In this document: piece by piece, positions 45,781-55,333 of the stretch | How the letters are laid out: each line of letters opens with the position of its first letter | Position numbering within the stretch: the stretch's first letter is position 1 | From: Acestrorhynchus altus | Taxonomy: Eukaryota > Chordata > Actinopteri > Characiformes > Acestrorhynchidae | Assembly: GCA_034509495.1 (NCBI GenBank) | Contig: CM067514.1 | Location: forward strand, 9,644,165-9,708,164 | Direction: 5' to 3' | Length of the DNA stretch: 64,000 nucleotides | Program-made: the position numbers and the translations under genes | Notes under the pieces: model-generated | What the model saw: only the letters and a program-made list of their open reading frames with translations | Told to the model about the DNA's origin: nothing | Database searches by the model: none

Positions 45781-46458
45781 GATATCAATATTCATATTTA
45801 TTGAAATGGACATTTCCATGCCCTCCACTCAAAAGCATTTGTTTTAAAAGCACATTTTAGAGACTGGACGAACTCACCCTCCCTTGGGCAAGCACACACC
45901 ATTAAATAATCTCCTTACTTCTTAGAGATTTTGTACATTTTTAAAAGACTTCCTTTTATTGATATTGCTAGAGGCTTTCAGTGGCATCTGAACACCTGAG
46001 CTAGGTATGCTGGTTCTGAACTGAAGGGAGGTATTTTCAGTTGGACCAACCTTGGACGACCCAGATTATTCTCCTTCATACAAGACCATCGAGCCTGATC
46101 TAAACAAATTTCTTGAGGTCTATAGTTTGTTTCTCACCTAATTGTGCAGGTGATCCCACCTCTGCCATCCATTCATGACAGGATATGCAAGGGTCCAGAC
46201 ATTACAAGACCTGGACTAATGACAGGACATGATGACCACCAAAGCTTTAAAATACAGTTACTCTCTATATATTTGTTTTCCTTCTTTCATGCTTTCCTCT
46301 GGAGTCTTTCTGGTATAATTCTGTTAAGTCAGCTAACAGTATTGGCCATGGTCATATTGAGTGATGGGGTCTGAGTAATCTGCCCAACCAGGTAGAGAGA
46401 GGTCAGTTAAAACAATTTGGACTGCTGACCTTGGATGGCTATAGTGGCCATAAAGTCA
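45781..46458. other. Stretch with no recognised gene
   Basis: Unique-looking DNA between two repeats. I see nothing assignable in it. Confidence 0.35.
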
Positions 46459-46759
46459 AATATCAAACACAAATCTGTCACTGGGTTTCCTGGCTTCTCT
46501 GTTGATAGTAACCCAGGAGAGGAAGCTGTGGCCAAAGCAGGGGACCACGAAAATACTTTCACTGGTACTCATAACCATACCAAAGTCAGATTGTTTTAAC
46601 ACTGCTAATAGTGTAAACCTTGGATGGCTACAGTGCCACAATCTTCCAATGATCAGTCACCTTTCAAAGGTGATTTCAAGGTCATGTTTTGCATTGATAA
46701 TACCTGAGTGATTTCAAACGTAGGTGCACATATATTTTACCACACTGACCACCTTTCTG
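46459..46759. repeat. R46 dispersed repeat, full-looking copy
   Basis: The left half matches 43682-43778 and the right half (46616-46759) matches 49207-49341 almost base for base (aaccttggatggctacagtg, aaaggtgatttcaaggtcat, cacatatattttaccacact). It is therefore a family of at least 300 bp, type unknown. Confidence 0.7.
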
Positions 46760-47110
46760 TCACGGATATTGCGACAGCAAACAGTCACACTAGCTGTGGT
46801 GGACATGACGCAGCCTGAGCCGGCGGGGCTGCAGACAGCAGTGTGATTGAGCAAGGCTCTGGCATCAGCACTGCGAGGTCTGATCTTTCCTGACAGATTA
46901 CAGGATTGGGCCGGGCCTATGTGGTGGCCGACTAAACCGAGAAGGCCCGGGCCCGTCTTCTTTCCATGCTGAACAGACTCTGGGGAGCGGCAGCGCATTA
47001 CTTGAGCTCGGCTGGAGCCTCTCTCCCCCAAGTCACGGCACAATTCTCGCCCGGTCGCTTCTCAGTACAGGGATCGGCCCGCATCTGCGGTTATGTTCGG
47101 TGACATCTGT
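46745..47110. promoter_or_regulatory. CpG-dense segment, possible regulatory island
   Basis: About 20 CpG dinucleotides in 365 bp, with gagccggcggggctgc, ggcccgggcccgtc and attctcgcccggtcgct, contrast with AT-rich CpG-poor flanks. It starts just past an R46 copy. No TATA box, splice site or long ORF with a domain was found. It could be an orphan island, a promoter, or part of a GC-rich repeat. Confidence 0.4.
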
Positions 47111-47367
47111 CATCGTGTGTAGCAGACTCCAGGAGAAAAGCTCGGCACCATGCCATGTGGGCCCTAGCTATCAGTGTCAATGTGCCTCAAACAGACGTAA
47201 GCCTGTCAGCAGAAGGCAAGGAGACAAGGAAGACGACCACAACCACACACACACATGCCTGTATAATGGTACGACACGATGACGTGTTCTGATAACAACC
47301 TTTCTTGACAGTTCAGGGTTTATGTTGTGATTGCAGAGAGGGAGAAAAGGGGAGAGGTTGAGGGTGG

Positions 47368-47369
<2 letters not shown>

Positions 47370-47402
<33 letters not shown>
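47370..47402. repeat. (AG)n microsatellite
   Basis: 33-bp AG run after a purine-rich segment. Confidence 0.95.
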
Positions 47403-47408
<6 letters not shown>

Positions 47409-47510
47409 ATTTTTAATGAAGCAGGTCAGGGATGATTAATAGCACATGTGTTATATGGATAAAGTCGCAACTGATGGCTCATACCAATAAGAGCGCATTA
47501 CTGCTGATAG

Positions 47511-47513
<3 letters not shown>

Positions 47514-47541
<28 letters not shown>
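47514..47541. repeat. (TA)n microsatellite
   Basis: 28-bp AT run. Confidence 0.95.
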
Positions 47542-47609
47542 GGGCTGCAGTTTGGATAAGATATGCTCTCGATTCCTCCCAGACTCTGTTCCTTTAGCAA
47601 TTTACACCA

Positions 47610-47959
47610 ATTAACAAAATATCCTTGGACAATAGTACTGGGGCTCCTACTTATTCAGTGTTTCTTCTGAAATCGATAGTTTAATAAAAGCTTTACCCTG
47701 CTTTTATTTCCACAAGATTTTGGAGCACTGCTGTGAGGATTTGATTGTAGTGTTTGTGTGGTCAGGATGATAGATGATCACTGTCCCATCTCTCCAAGTG
47801 TGGTATAAGAATGGAGCACCGTCATTCCATACAACCACGGCTTTACAGCTTAATTTCGATCCAGCCCATGTCTGGCATTAGGCATGACACCAGTAGGTTC
47901 ATGTTTGTTTATCAGTTCCTGATAAACTGTTCAATACTTCTCTATAGACACTAAACAAG

Positions 47960-48033
<74 letters not shown>

Positions 48034-48095
48034 ATTTGCACATCTGTGTAAAAAAGTAGCCAAATGTCTTCATTAAAACAGGTGTCCCCAACGTA
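47610..48095 (+). mobile_element. M1-family MITE carrying an internal (TG)n expansion
   Basis: Left landmarks are tattcagtgtttcttctgaa and attttggagcactgctgtga. Middle landmarks are gaatggagcaccgtcattcc and tctggcattaggcatgacac. The right part is gcatttgcacatctgtgtaa and aggtgtccccaacgtagtgt. The family word gacaagctgtgtgtgtgcat is here stretched into a 70-bp TG tract (47961-48030). Confidence 0.75.
47961..48030. repeat. (TG)n microsatellite inside an M1 element
   Basis: 70-bp perfect TG run positioned exactly where M1 copies have a short gtgtgtgtg. Confidence 0.97.
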
Positions 48096-48396
48096 GTGTA
48101 TGTCTTCACATTTGCACCTTTTATCACCATCATACCAAATAAATGTGTCAGTGTAGGCTTTGCTATTCCTCTCCGTGTAGAATAACTTTTCACTGAGTCT
48201 GCATTATTAACAGTCAATAGGCACTGCCGTGCTGTTATGTGAAGACTGCAATTTAATCCTTTCAAGGCCTCTTATTCACAATAAACATTTGAGCTCTAAT
48301 CCTGTGTGAGCATTAGGCTTGGAGGCAGTATCAGCACTCACATACTGTATGTAAGCTGCCTGCATACAAGAAGAGAGTGTTTGGTAATATATTGAA

Positions 48397-48513
48397 ATGG
48401 CGGCGGAGGAACTGGATAGAATTGGAAGGCACAGTCTGGCAGACAATGCAGAGAAGCTAAAAGAGAGCGCATCCAGAATCCCATCGCAGGTGCGAAACAT
48501 CAGGCCAATCTAG
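48397..48513 (+). CDS. Speculative small ORF or first exon
   Basis: An ATG with good context (gaaATGG) opens MAAEELDRIGRHSLADNAEK and continues LKESASRIPSQ. It can splice at cag|gtgcga (48489/48490) or run on to a TAG at 48511-48513 (38 residues). An in-frame TAA at 48385 precedes the ATG. The composition is charged and helix-like. No homologue is recognised, no following exon was found, and the donor is weak. Confidence 0.22.
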   Translation: MAAEELDRIGRHSLADNAEKLKESASRIPSQVRNIRPI

Positions 48514-48954
48514 ATTAGTTCAGCATGAGTTGGCCAAAAAACCTCAGTAGAAATATAATCGGCAAGAAGCGGGGTACGTCACGCTCTCCCCTGGAGAAGC
48601 CTCTGAGATTGAGAATCAGTAAAGTGGCAATCGATGAGCTTTTGAGGACACTGCTGTTGTTCACATGGTGAGATCCATCACCTTCAGAGCTCCAGCTCTG
48701 CGTGGTAAAGACTAGGGTTGGTTTTATTTCTGTCATACTGGTTGTTTGGCTGTAGCTATTTTTTTTTCTAGAGTGGAATAATCAATTCATCAACTAATCT
48801 GCTGCCGGTGGTTTGGTGGATCTGAGGTGGACGATTTGAGTCAGTGGAACAACGCTTAATGCTGATTGTGCTTTAAGAGCTGCAACAATCAGATATTTTT
48901 TATTAAATAGTAACGTGGATAAAAAAAACTTGTGCACTTCGGGGATAAATGGTG

Positions 48955-49395
48955 AGGTTTGTATCAAGCCCAGATAAATGGTGAGGGATGTGTCAGGAGG
49001 GGCATTCGGCATAAAATTTGTGCCAAAACTATAATGCGCATCATAAATATGACTGCCATACCGGATCGGTCAAGGAAGACAGTAGTGAGACCTGTTATGA
49101 TGTATGGTTTGGAGACTGTGGCTCTGTCTAAAAGACAAGAAGCTGAGCTGGAGGTGGAGGAGATGAAGATGCTGAGAGTGACGAGGATGGACAAGATTAG
49201 AAATGAAAACCTTGGATGGCTACAGTGCCATGATCTTCCAATGATCAGCCACCTTTCAAAGGTGATTTCAAGGTCATTGATAATACCTGAGTGATTTCAA
49301 ACGTATGTGCACATATATTTTACCACACTGACCACCTTTCTGCTGTGGTGACCCATAAAGGGAGCAGCCGAAAGAAGAAGAAGAAGAAGAGTAAC
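48955..49395 (+). pseudogene. LINE 3' fragment interrupted by R46 sequence
   Basis: Reads VVRPVMMYGLETVALSKRQE and MKMLRVTRMDKIRNE as at 1.3 kb. It then switches at 49207 to the right half of R46, and returns at 49342 to gctgtggtgacccataaagg and gagcagccgaaagaagaaga, the LINE 3' UTR and (AAG)n tail. About 250 bp of LINE (the LRWFG to CGDP part) is missing at the R46 site, so this is a replacement rather than a simple insertion. Confidence 0.75.
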
Positions 49396-49399
49396 ATGT

Positions 49400-51620
49400 G
49401 GATTATAATGAAAATCATTTTAATTTCCTTTTCTGTTGCATTCCACAGTTTTAACTGTGTGCTGAAACATTCTAAAACATCTTAAAAGGGGAGAGAACAG
49501 TTCACTGGTTTTATAATTCAGGATTAGCCAATAACACCCAACAAGGTAACTGTACTCAGGACAACTAACCAAGAACTTGGCCATTTTAAAGTTTTAGAAA
49601 AATCTAATTTTGTCCATTGAAAAATAAAAAACTGACACAACAAGAGCTTGTTTTAATGGTCCAGTAATTCAATTCATATAACTTGAACATGACTTTAATA
49701 GTTTTATACTTTTAAAAACTGTACAAAAAACAAACAAACAAACAAAAAACATTCACACAGCCAGAAAAGAACATCCTCAGATTGGTCATATCTGCTTTTA
49801 AAAGAAAACTGTGGGTAATAGTGCATTACTGAGCCTCTGGAGCAGCCCTCAACAAAGATCTTAATAAGGGCACACTGAGGGTGCTCATGAACACTCTTTA
49901 AATCAGCAGGATGAGAAATGGGACTCCCTCACAGGGACTACACAATCACTATTGTGCTCTTTAGGACTGAGGGAATTTTCAGTATTTGTTCTTGTCTTCT
50001 TGCATCCTTATGTTCTTGCTCAACATCATCTTCCACATAGGAATGAATAATTTAACATCAAGTTAAAAAATAAATAATTGTTATAATTGAGTAAAGCATT
50101 TCAACTAACTTCCTTTAAACCATGGGTAGGCAATCCGGGGTCCAACTCACCGGTTAGGGTTTAATAGGTCTGTTAGATCAGTTTAAACCACAGAAGCTTC
50201 ATGTAAGACCTTTCATTTATCATGTAAATATTCTTTATTTTCACTATGTTGATGCAGTTTTCTGTGACTTTCAGTCATTTTAACTAAACATGTCTCAGTT
50301 CTGCTGGAGCTGGTTAGCTTTCTGTCAATCTACCGGTCTATAGATCTGTCAGTCTGTTCTTCAGAGATAAAAAAAAAAAAAAAGAACAGTTAAAATGAGC
50401 AAAAAGTGTTAAATTCCTGACCTCAGAGCTTTAAGATGCAGATCACAAATTTTAATAAGAGACCCACAGACGAGTGTCTAAGTATGAAGGGCTCAGGACA
50501 TTATGGACATGGTCTGTGACTCACAGGTGGGTTCTATTATATGAAATAGAGGAGCATGACGGAATATCTCGGGGGACCAAGAAATTGGGGGACCATCGAT
50601 GACCTACACACTCATGCAAGAACTTGAACAACGTATGGTTAATGTTAACTGTATATGTAGACTTACAGATAAGACATGTATACTGATAACATTTTGTCAT
50701 CATTGCAGCCATTTACTGTCTAGATGTTTGATTGTTTTGTTTTTTGTGTTATGTGGTGAAAGTATATTATTGGTCAGAATTTAGTTTTCAGGACATTATA
50801 TTATTTTTTCATTAAATACTGTTTAAACAATCAATTATCTGACAATAGAATAAGACACTTTAACTACAAGTATAACATCTCTAAAATGTGTTAAATAGCC
50901 AGACAATATTCTTACAGCTATTTAAAATAATAAATATGAGATATTTAGAGTTTGGTTAGACTATCTTCACTTGCCAGTTTATAACAGTTTGCTGCATAAA
51001 CAAATGATGAGCTGGACTCTTTGCTGTTGATGCAAATTTTCCAGTTTTATTTATAAATCTCCAGTTAAAACCACATTGGTCCTCCCCTGTGAGACAATGC
51101 TGTTAGGTGTGGACTAGAATTTGAAGAGGCGTCGTGGGACTTGAGAAACAGTTATAAAGGTGCTGTGCAGAACAGTAATGTTGCACCTCATGAAGGTCAA
51201 TAACATTACCAGACTGTCAGCCATAAATCCCTTCAGGATTGCTTCTAGCGAGGAGGAAAAATACAGAGCAGCCAAGAGAGGTGTTTGAGCTACAAGGCGT
51301 TAAGAACTGGAGGATGTGTTAAGTGTTCTGGCCTCCGCGTCTCCTGTATGTGCAAAATAAGAAACGCTGGTGACAGAATGCCGGGCTGTGGTGGGATTTC
51401 AGTGCGATTCACAGTAAGGTGATATCTGATATGATCTCTCAGTGTGTGTCTGCTGAAACTCTGATAGCAGCATTTAATGCCACTGAGCACGGCATCATGC
51501 TATTTATTACGAAACATCATGCTTGTGAATCATGTTTTATATAAATGTTTGCAGCACAGTTAGTCGTGAAACTAAACCTGAAAAGAATCCTACCCAAATT
51601 CAAGAATCTTCAAGAAACTC
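49400..51620. other. Stretch with no recognised gene
   Basis: AT-rich. Only short simple repeats, such as (AAAC)n at 49729-49746 and a poly-A at 50369-50383, were noticed. Confidence 0.4.
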
Positions 51621-51629
51621 AAACTGAAG

Positions 51630-52060
51630 GTTTCGTAACGGCCTCCGCAGACCCCCAACTTAAACATCACTGAGAATCTGTGGGTAGACCATCAACTGCA
51701 ACAGCAGGAAAGACAACCCAAGAAAATCACTGAAGATCTGTGGGTAGATCTTAAACTTTCTGTGCAGCAAGACGACCAAAGAACATCACAGAGCAAGAAA
51801 CACTCTGTGGGGAAGAGTGGGTGAACGTTCCTAAAGTACAGATTGAAAGATTTCTGTCTGACTATAAAAAGCATATGTAAGCTGTGATGTTAGTCAAAGG
51901 GGTGTAACTTAGTCCTCAGAACTGATGGGTCTCCAATCTTAATCAGCTGATAATTCGTGACCATTGTTACTTCTCTTAACGCTGCAATTAAGGTCCAATG
52001 AGTTCTAAGTTACAATTGGAAGGGTTTCCAAACTTTTTGCATAACTGATTGTAAATTTTT
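51630..52060 (+). pseudogene. Tc1/mariner 3' remnant, fourth family, copy 1
   Basis: The frame PPQTPNLNITENLWVD is the third-catalytic-residue word of a Tc1-type transposase. The segment atcactgagaatctgtgggt agaccatcaac is duplicated as atcactgaagatctgtgggt agatcttaaac about 55 bp on. The C-terminus tctgactataaaaagcatat and gtaagctgtgatgttagtc follows. A terminal-repeat-like ccaaactttttgcataactg lies at about 52028. Confidence 0.65.
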
Positions 52061-52889
52061 CAATTTTATTAAAACATCATTTAATTTTAAAAAGTAAACG
52101 CTCATATTCCATGTTTATTACACTTAAAGTGACACGTTCTTTATATTAAAGTGACAAGTCATTTTTGTTTTAATGTTTATACTCTCTAGTCATTTATTCA
52201 AACTCCAATTAAAAGTAAAAAATAAACATTCTGATCAAAAATGAAAAGAAAAAAAGGGCTTGAAATATTTCACAATGTATGTGATTAATATAAAATATAA
52301 ACAATTTACATTTGGAAGGTAATTATGAAAATGACCAGTGATTTGATGCCCCAAACTTTTTAATCAGCTGAATCTGCTTTGATTTCATAGTAAGAATTCA
52401 TGGTCTTTAGAAAGGACTCTTCCCTTTTTCTTGCCCTGTACAGCCCCACTGGCTGCAATTTCCTATGATAATGGAAAACTGCTATTCGAGATAACCCATT
52501 GAAAGGTCAAAGCAGCAGATATGAGAAGGCACTGGGGGTGCCAGAGGCAGGTATAAAGATGCCATGTGCATTGTGCTCCACTTACTGCTCCCTTGAGCTA
52601 CATACTTAACCCTGCTTACAGTTTCTTGAGTTAGACACTAAATGCTGGTGGGTCTGACCTTCCCTTTACATATGGGAGTTGGGAAATAATGCAAAACGTA
52701 TTCAAAACCTCCACACATTAATGTCAAGTGAAGGCTTTGCTCTCTGCAGTGCATAGAATTTTTATATTGCTCCATAGAGACATTCTGAACTTAAAACACC
52801 CCGTCTTTTTGGTATAGCAGCAAGGTTTGGTTTCTATTGCCGTTGGTAAAATTAGGATAGTAAGTAATTAATAGATAAATGAGGAGATG

Positions 52890-53480
52890 AAAAAAAATGA
52901 AGCAAGACTAGTGGTTTATTTCTGTTTTGTACAATTTTAGAGAGAAAAAGAAAATCACAATGCAAAGGTTTGGGCAGCCTTAGCATCTTGCGCTCTAGGA
53001 TAACTTTTACCAACGTCTCTGAACTTAATTAGCTTGTTAGAGCCGTGGTGTGTTTGCAGTGATTCATGGGAATGGCCAGGTGATGCAACTTTCAAAGTTT
53101 TATAAAACACTTCATCCCAACAATTAGCAGCCACGGGCTCCTCTAAATGAATTACATTTAAAATAATTGATGCCCATGAAGCAAGACAAGGCTATAATGA
53201 ATGTGTAATATAATAAAGAAATGGGAGTTAACAGGGATGGTGGAGGTCAATTTGAGGTCAGTAAGATTAAGAAAACTTCCTGAAAGAGCTTCTCACAGAA
53301 TTCCTAGACAAGCAAAACAAAACCCCTGAGATCTTCTGAAAGATTGCTTAGAGTCTGGGTTGGTGGTCCATTGTTCTACTGCGATACGACCTCAATGGAA
53401 AAGGGAAGAATGGACTGAAGGACAATTAAAACTATCAAATTCTGGAAGCAAATATCACATCTTCTTAAAAAGAAATAGCA
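52890..53480 (+). pseudogene. Tc1/mariner 5' remnant, fourth family, copy 2
   Basis: A terminal-repeat-like tgcaaaggtttgggcagcct (52961-52980) is followed by spacer and then gtggaggtcaatttgaggtc, agaaaacttcctgaaagagc and tggtggtccattgttctact, the N-terminal helix-turn-helix half of the same transposase family as 51630. Order (3' half first) shows these are two separate insertions. Confidence 0.5.
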
Positions 53481-53736
53481 CACAACTCTAATGTAAGAAA
53501 AATAACTATTACATTTACTTGGTAAACACTTCATAATCATTTATTAGTGCATCTCAGAAAATTGGAATTTCATGAGAACGGTTTTGTTGTGGTTTACAAA
53601 GATAAACTACCATTTTATATTCATTACATTAATGTCAGATTAGAATTTATTTAAATTCTACTACTTTAAGATTCTGGATTTTCATGAACTATGTCATACT
53701 GATAAAAAGGAAACAGGAAAAGGGTTTTTTTTCACT

Positions 53737-53960
53737 AGGATAGGATAGGATAGAGCTTTATTGATCCCTTGGGAGGGTTCCCTCAGGGAAATTAAGGTTC
53801 CAGCCGCAGCATAAGTACAGTACAGAAAGGTAGAAAGAGATAATAACTTAGCAAAGAAACACTATATAAATATAAAGAATATATAATATAGAGACTATAT
53901 TACCATGTACAGTATATATAAATAGTGCCTGAGTAATGCAGTAACTGAGTAATGTAATGA
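53737..53960 (-). mobile_element. LINE 3' tail in reverse orientation, RTE/Rex3-like
   Basis: An (AGGAT)n run (53737-53751) is followed by agagctttattgatccctt and ccctcagggaaattaaggtt. Reversed, this is a LINE 3' end with aatttccctgagggaacc, aataaagctctatcc and a (TATCC)n tail. The body is lost upstream. Confidence 0.55.
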
Positions 53961-54130
53961 ACATGTACATGTAATGAATTTAAAACGTGACAGTTAACCT
54001 TTTTAATGAAATCATGAACACAAATGCTAGAACATCCCTTCATGTCAATACATTTAATGATAAAAGCAAAAATTGACCATCTGACCAGTCATCTGGATAA
54101 AATTTCAAAACTAGCCAGAGCCTAATGTAG

Positions 54131-54310
54131 GGATGTCTGATCTTATCTGTGAAGGGTCGGTGTGACTGAAGGATTTCATTCCAAACAAGCTGAAGCACAC
54201 CTGATTTTACTTGTTTAATCAGTTGGTCTCACTCTTCAGTTAAGCTCATGCTTTGTTGAATCGTAAACCTGCAGCCACACCAGCCCTTTACAGATAAGAT
54301 CGAACACCCC
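54131..54310. mobile_element. Hairpin MITE, M2 type
   Basis: The left arm (54131-54164), gatcttatctgtgaagggtc and ggtgtg, is the reverse complement of the right arm (54276-54310), cacaccagccctttacagat and aagatc, with few mismatches. The 111-bp centre contains gcacacctgattttacttgt. The element at 59201-59394 has the same plan. Confidence 0.75.
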
Positions 54311-55169
54311 TAGCCTGATATGTTGAGACTAGACCATAATTTAACAGGGTCATAATAATGTAATCATACCTCCTTATGGGGGCTTTTCATTTGATTGTAA
54401 TTTAATAATTTAATGCCATTTATTAACTTTCCACTGTACTTCACTCACTTAGAAACTTATGTGGTCAGTTCCAGTGACTGACCTGGAGCTGTGGCAAGTG
54501 GGTGTAAGGGATTTGAACCCCTGGGTCTTCTGTAAATTAAAGCCATGTGTTTAAACTTCTTTTTACCACCACACCAAACACTCTTCCACTCTTCATCAGA
54601 ACAGTTGTGGGATTTGTTCATGTAAGGTAACGTTCTTGTCTCAGGCAGAATCCTCTGGTTTAAAGGATCCTAAATGATCAAAACTGAATCTGGTTCTTTG
54701 GAATCGGTGTGAAGTTAAAGTTGTTTCTTTGCTATGTCGTATTCTTGGTCATATCATGCATGATTAGACTAGACAATATTCTTGTTTACAAATTCAGTAA
54801 ACAGAAAGTAACAGAAAAGACATTAGTTGATTATAAATAACAGCAGCACTGTGTCCCAGAGTGATTGAGCTTAACTCTTCACCAGCATAGGGTAAGGATT
54901 TGCTCGAGTGTGATTGTAGAGATAAGTGATTTGGTGAAAATATTGTACCATGATATTTAAGGGTCTTTTTTTTTTCCTGATAAACAATATTTTTCATAAT
55001 ATCTTAATATTCAGATAAATTGTATCAGTAGTAGCAGATTCTTAAAAAATACAATATCATGATTTATTATAATTTCAAAATATCAAAATATTTCAAGCCA
55101 TTGCTTTATTTTTATTGCATTTTTTTTTGCATTTCATTTTTTTTGCTTTATTGCATTATTTATTTTTTT

Positions 55170-55264
55170 CCCCTCCTTGAACTGCCACCTTACCGTGGTG
55201 GAGGGGTTTGAGTGCCAGAATGATCCGAGGAGCTATGTTGCCCGGGGGTTAAATTTTCACCCCC
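55170..55264 (+). promoter_or_regulatory. Structured 5' leader of the LINE
   Basis: CCACC (55185-55189) and GGTGG (55197-55201) form a 5-bp stem around ttaccgt. CCCCT (55170-55174) and AGGGG (55202-55206) extend it with a 10-nt bulge. A second hairpin pairs gggggt (55244-55249) with accccc (55259-55264). Non-LTR elements often carry a promoter or ribozyme at the 5' end. Whether this one does is untested. Confidence 0.5.
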
Positions 55265-55333
55265 TGTCAGGGTCTCCCATGGCAAACAGGTCCAAGGTGA
55301 CGGGCCCGACCAAGAGCAGTTCAAAAAATCCCA

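Noticed and set aside
55170..55264. Definite HDV-like ribozyme call
   Set aside because: I found hairpins but no convincing nested double pseudoknot with a catalytic cytosine, so it is only raised as a question.
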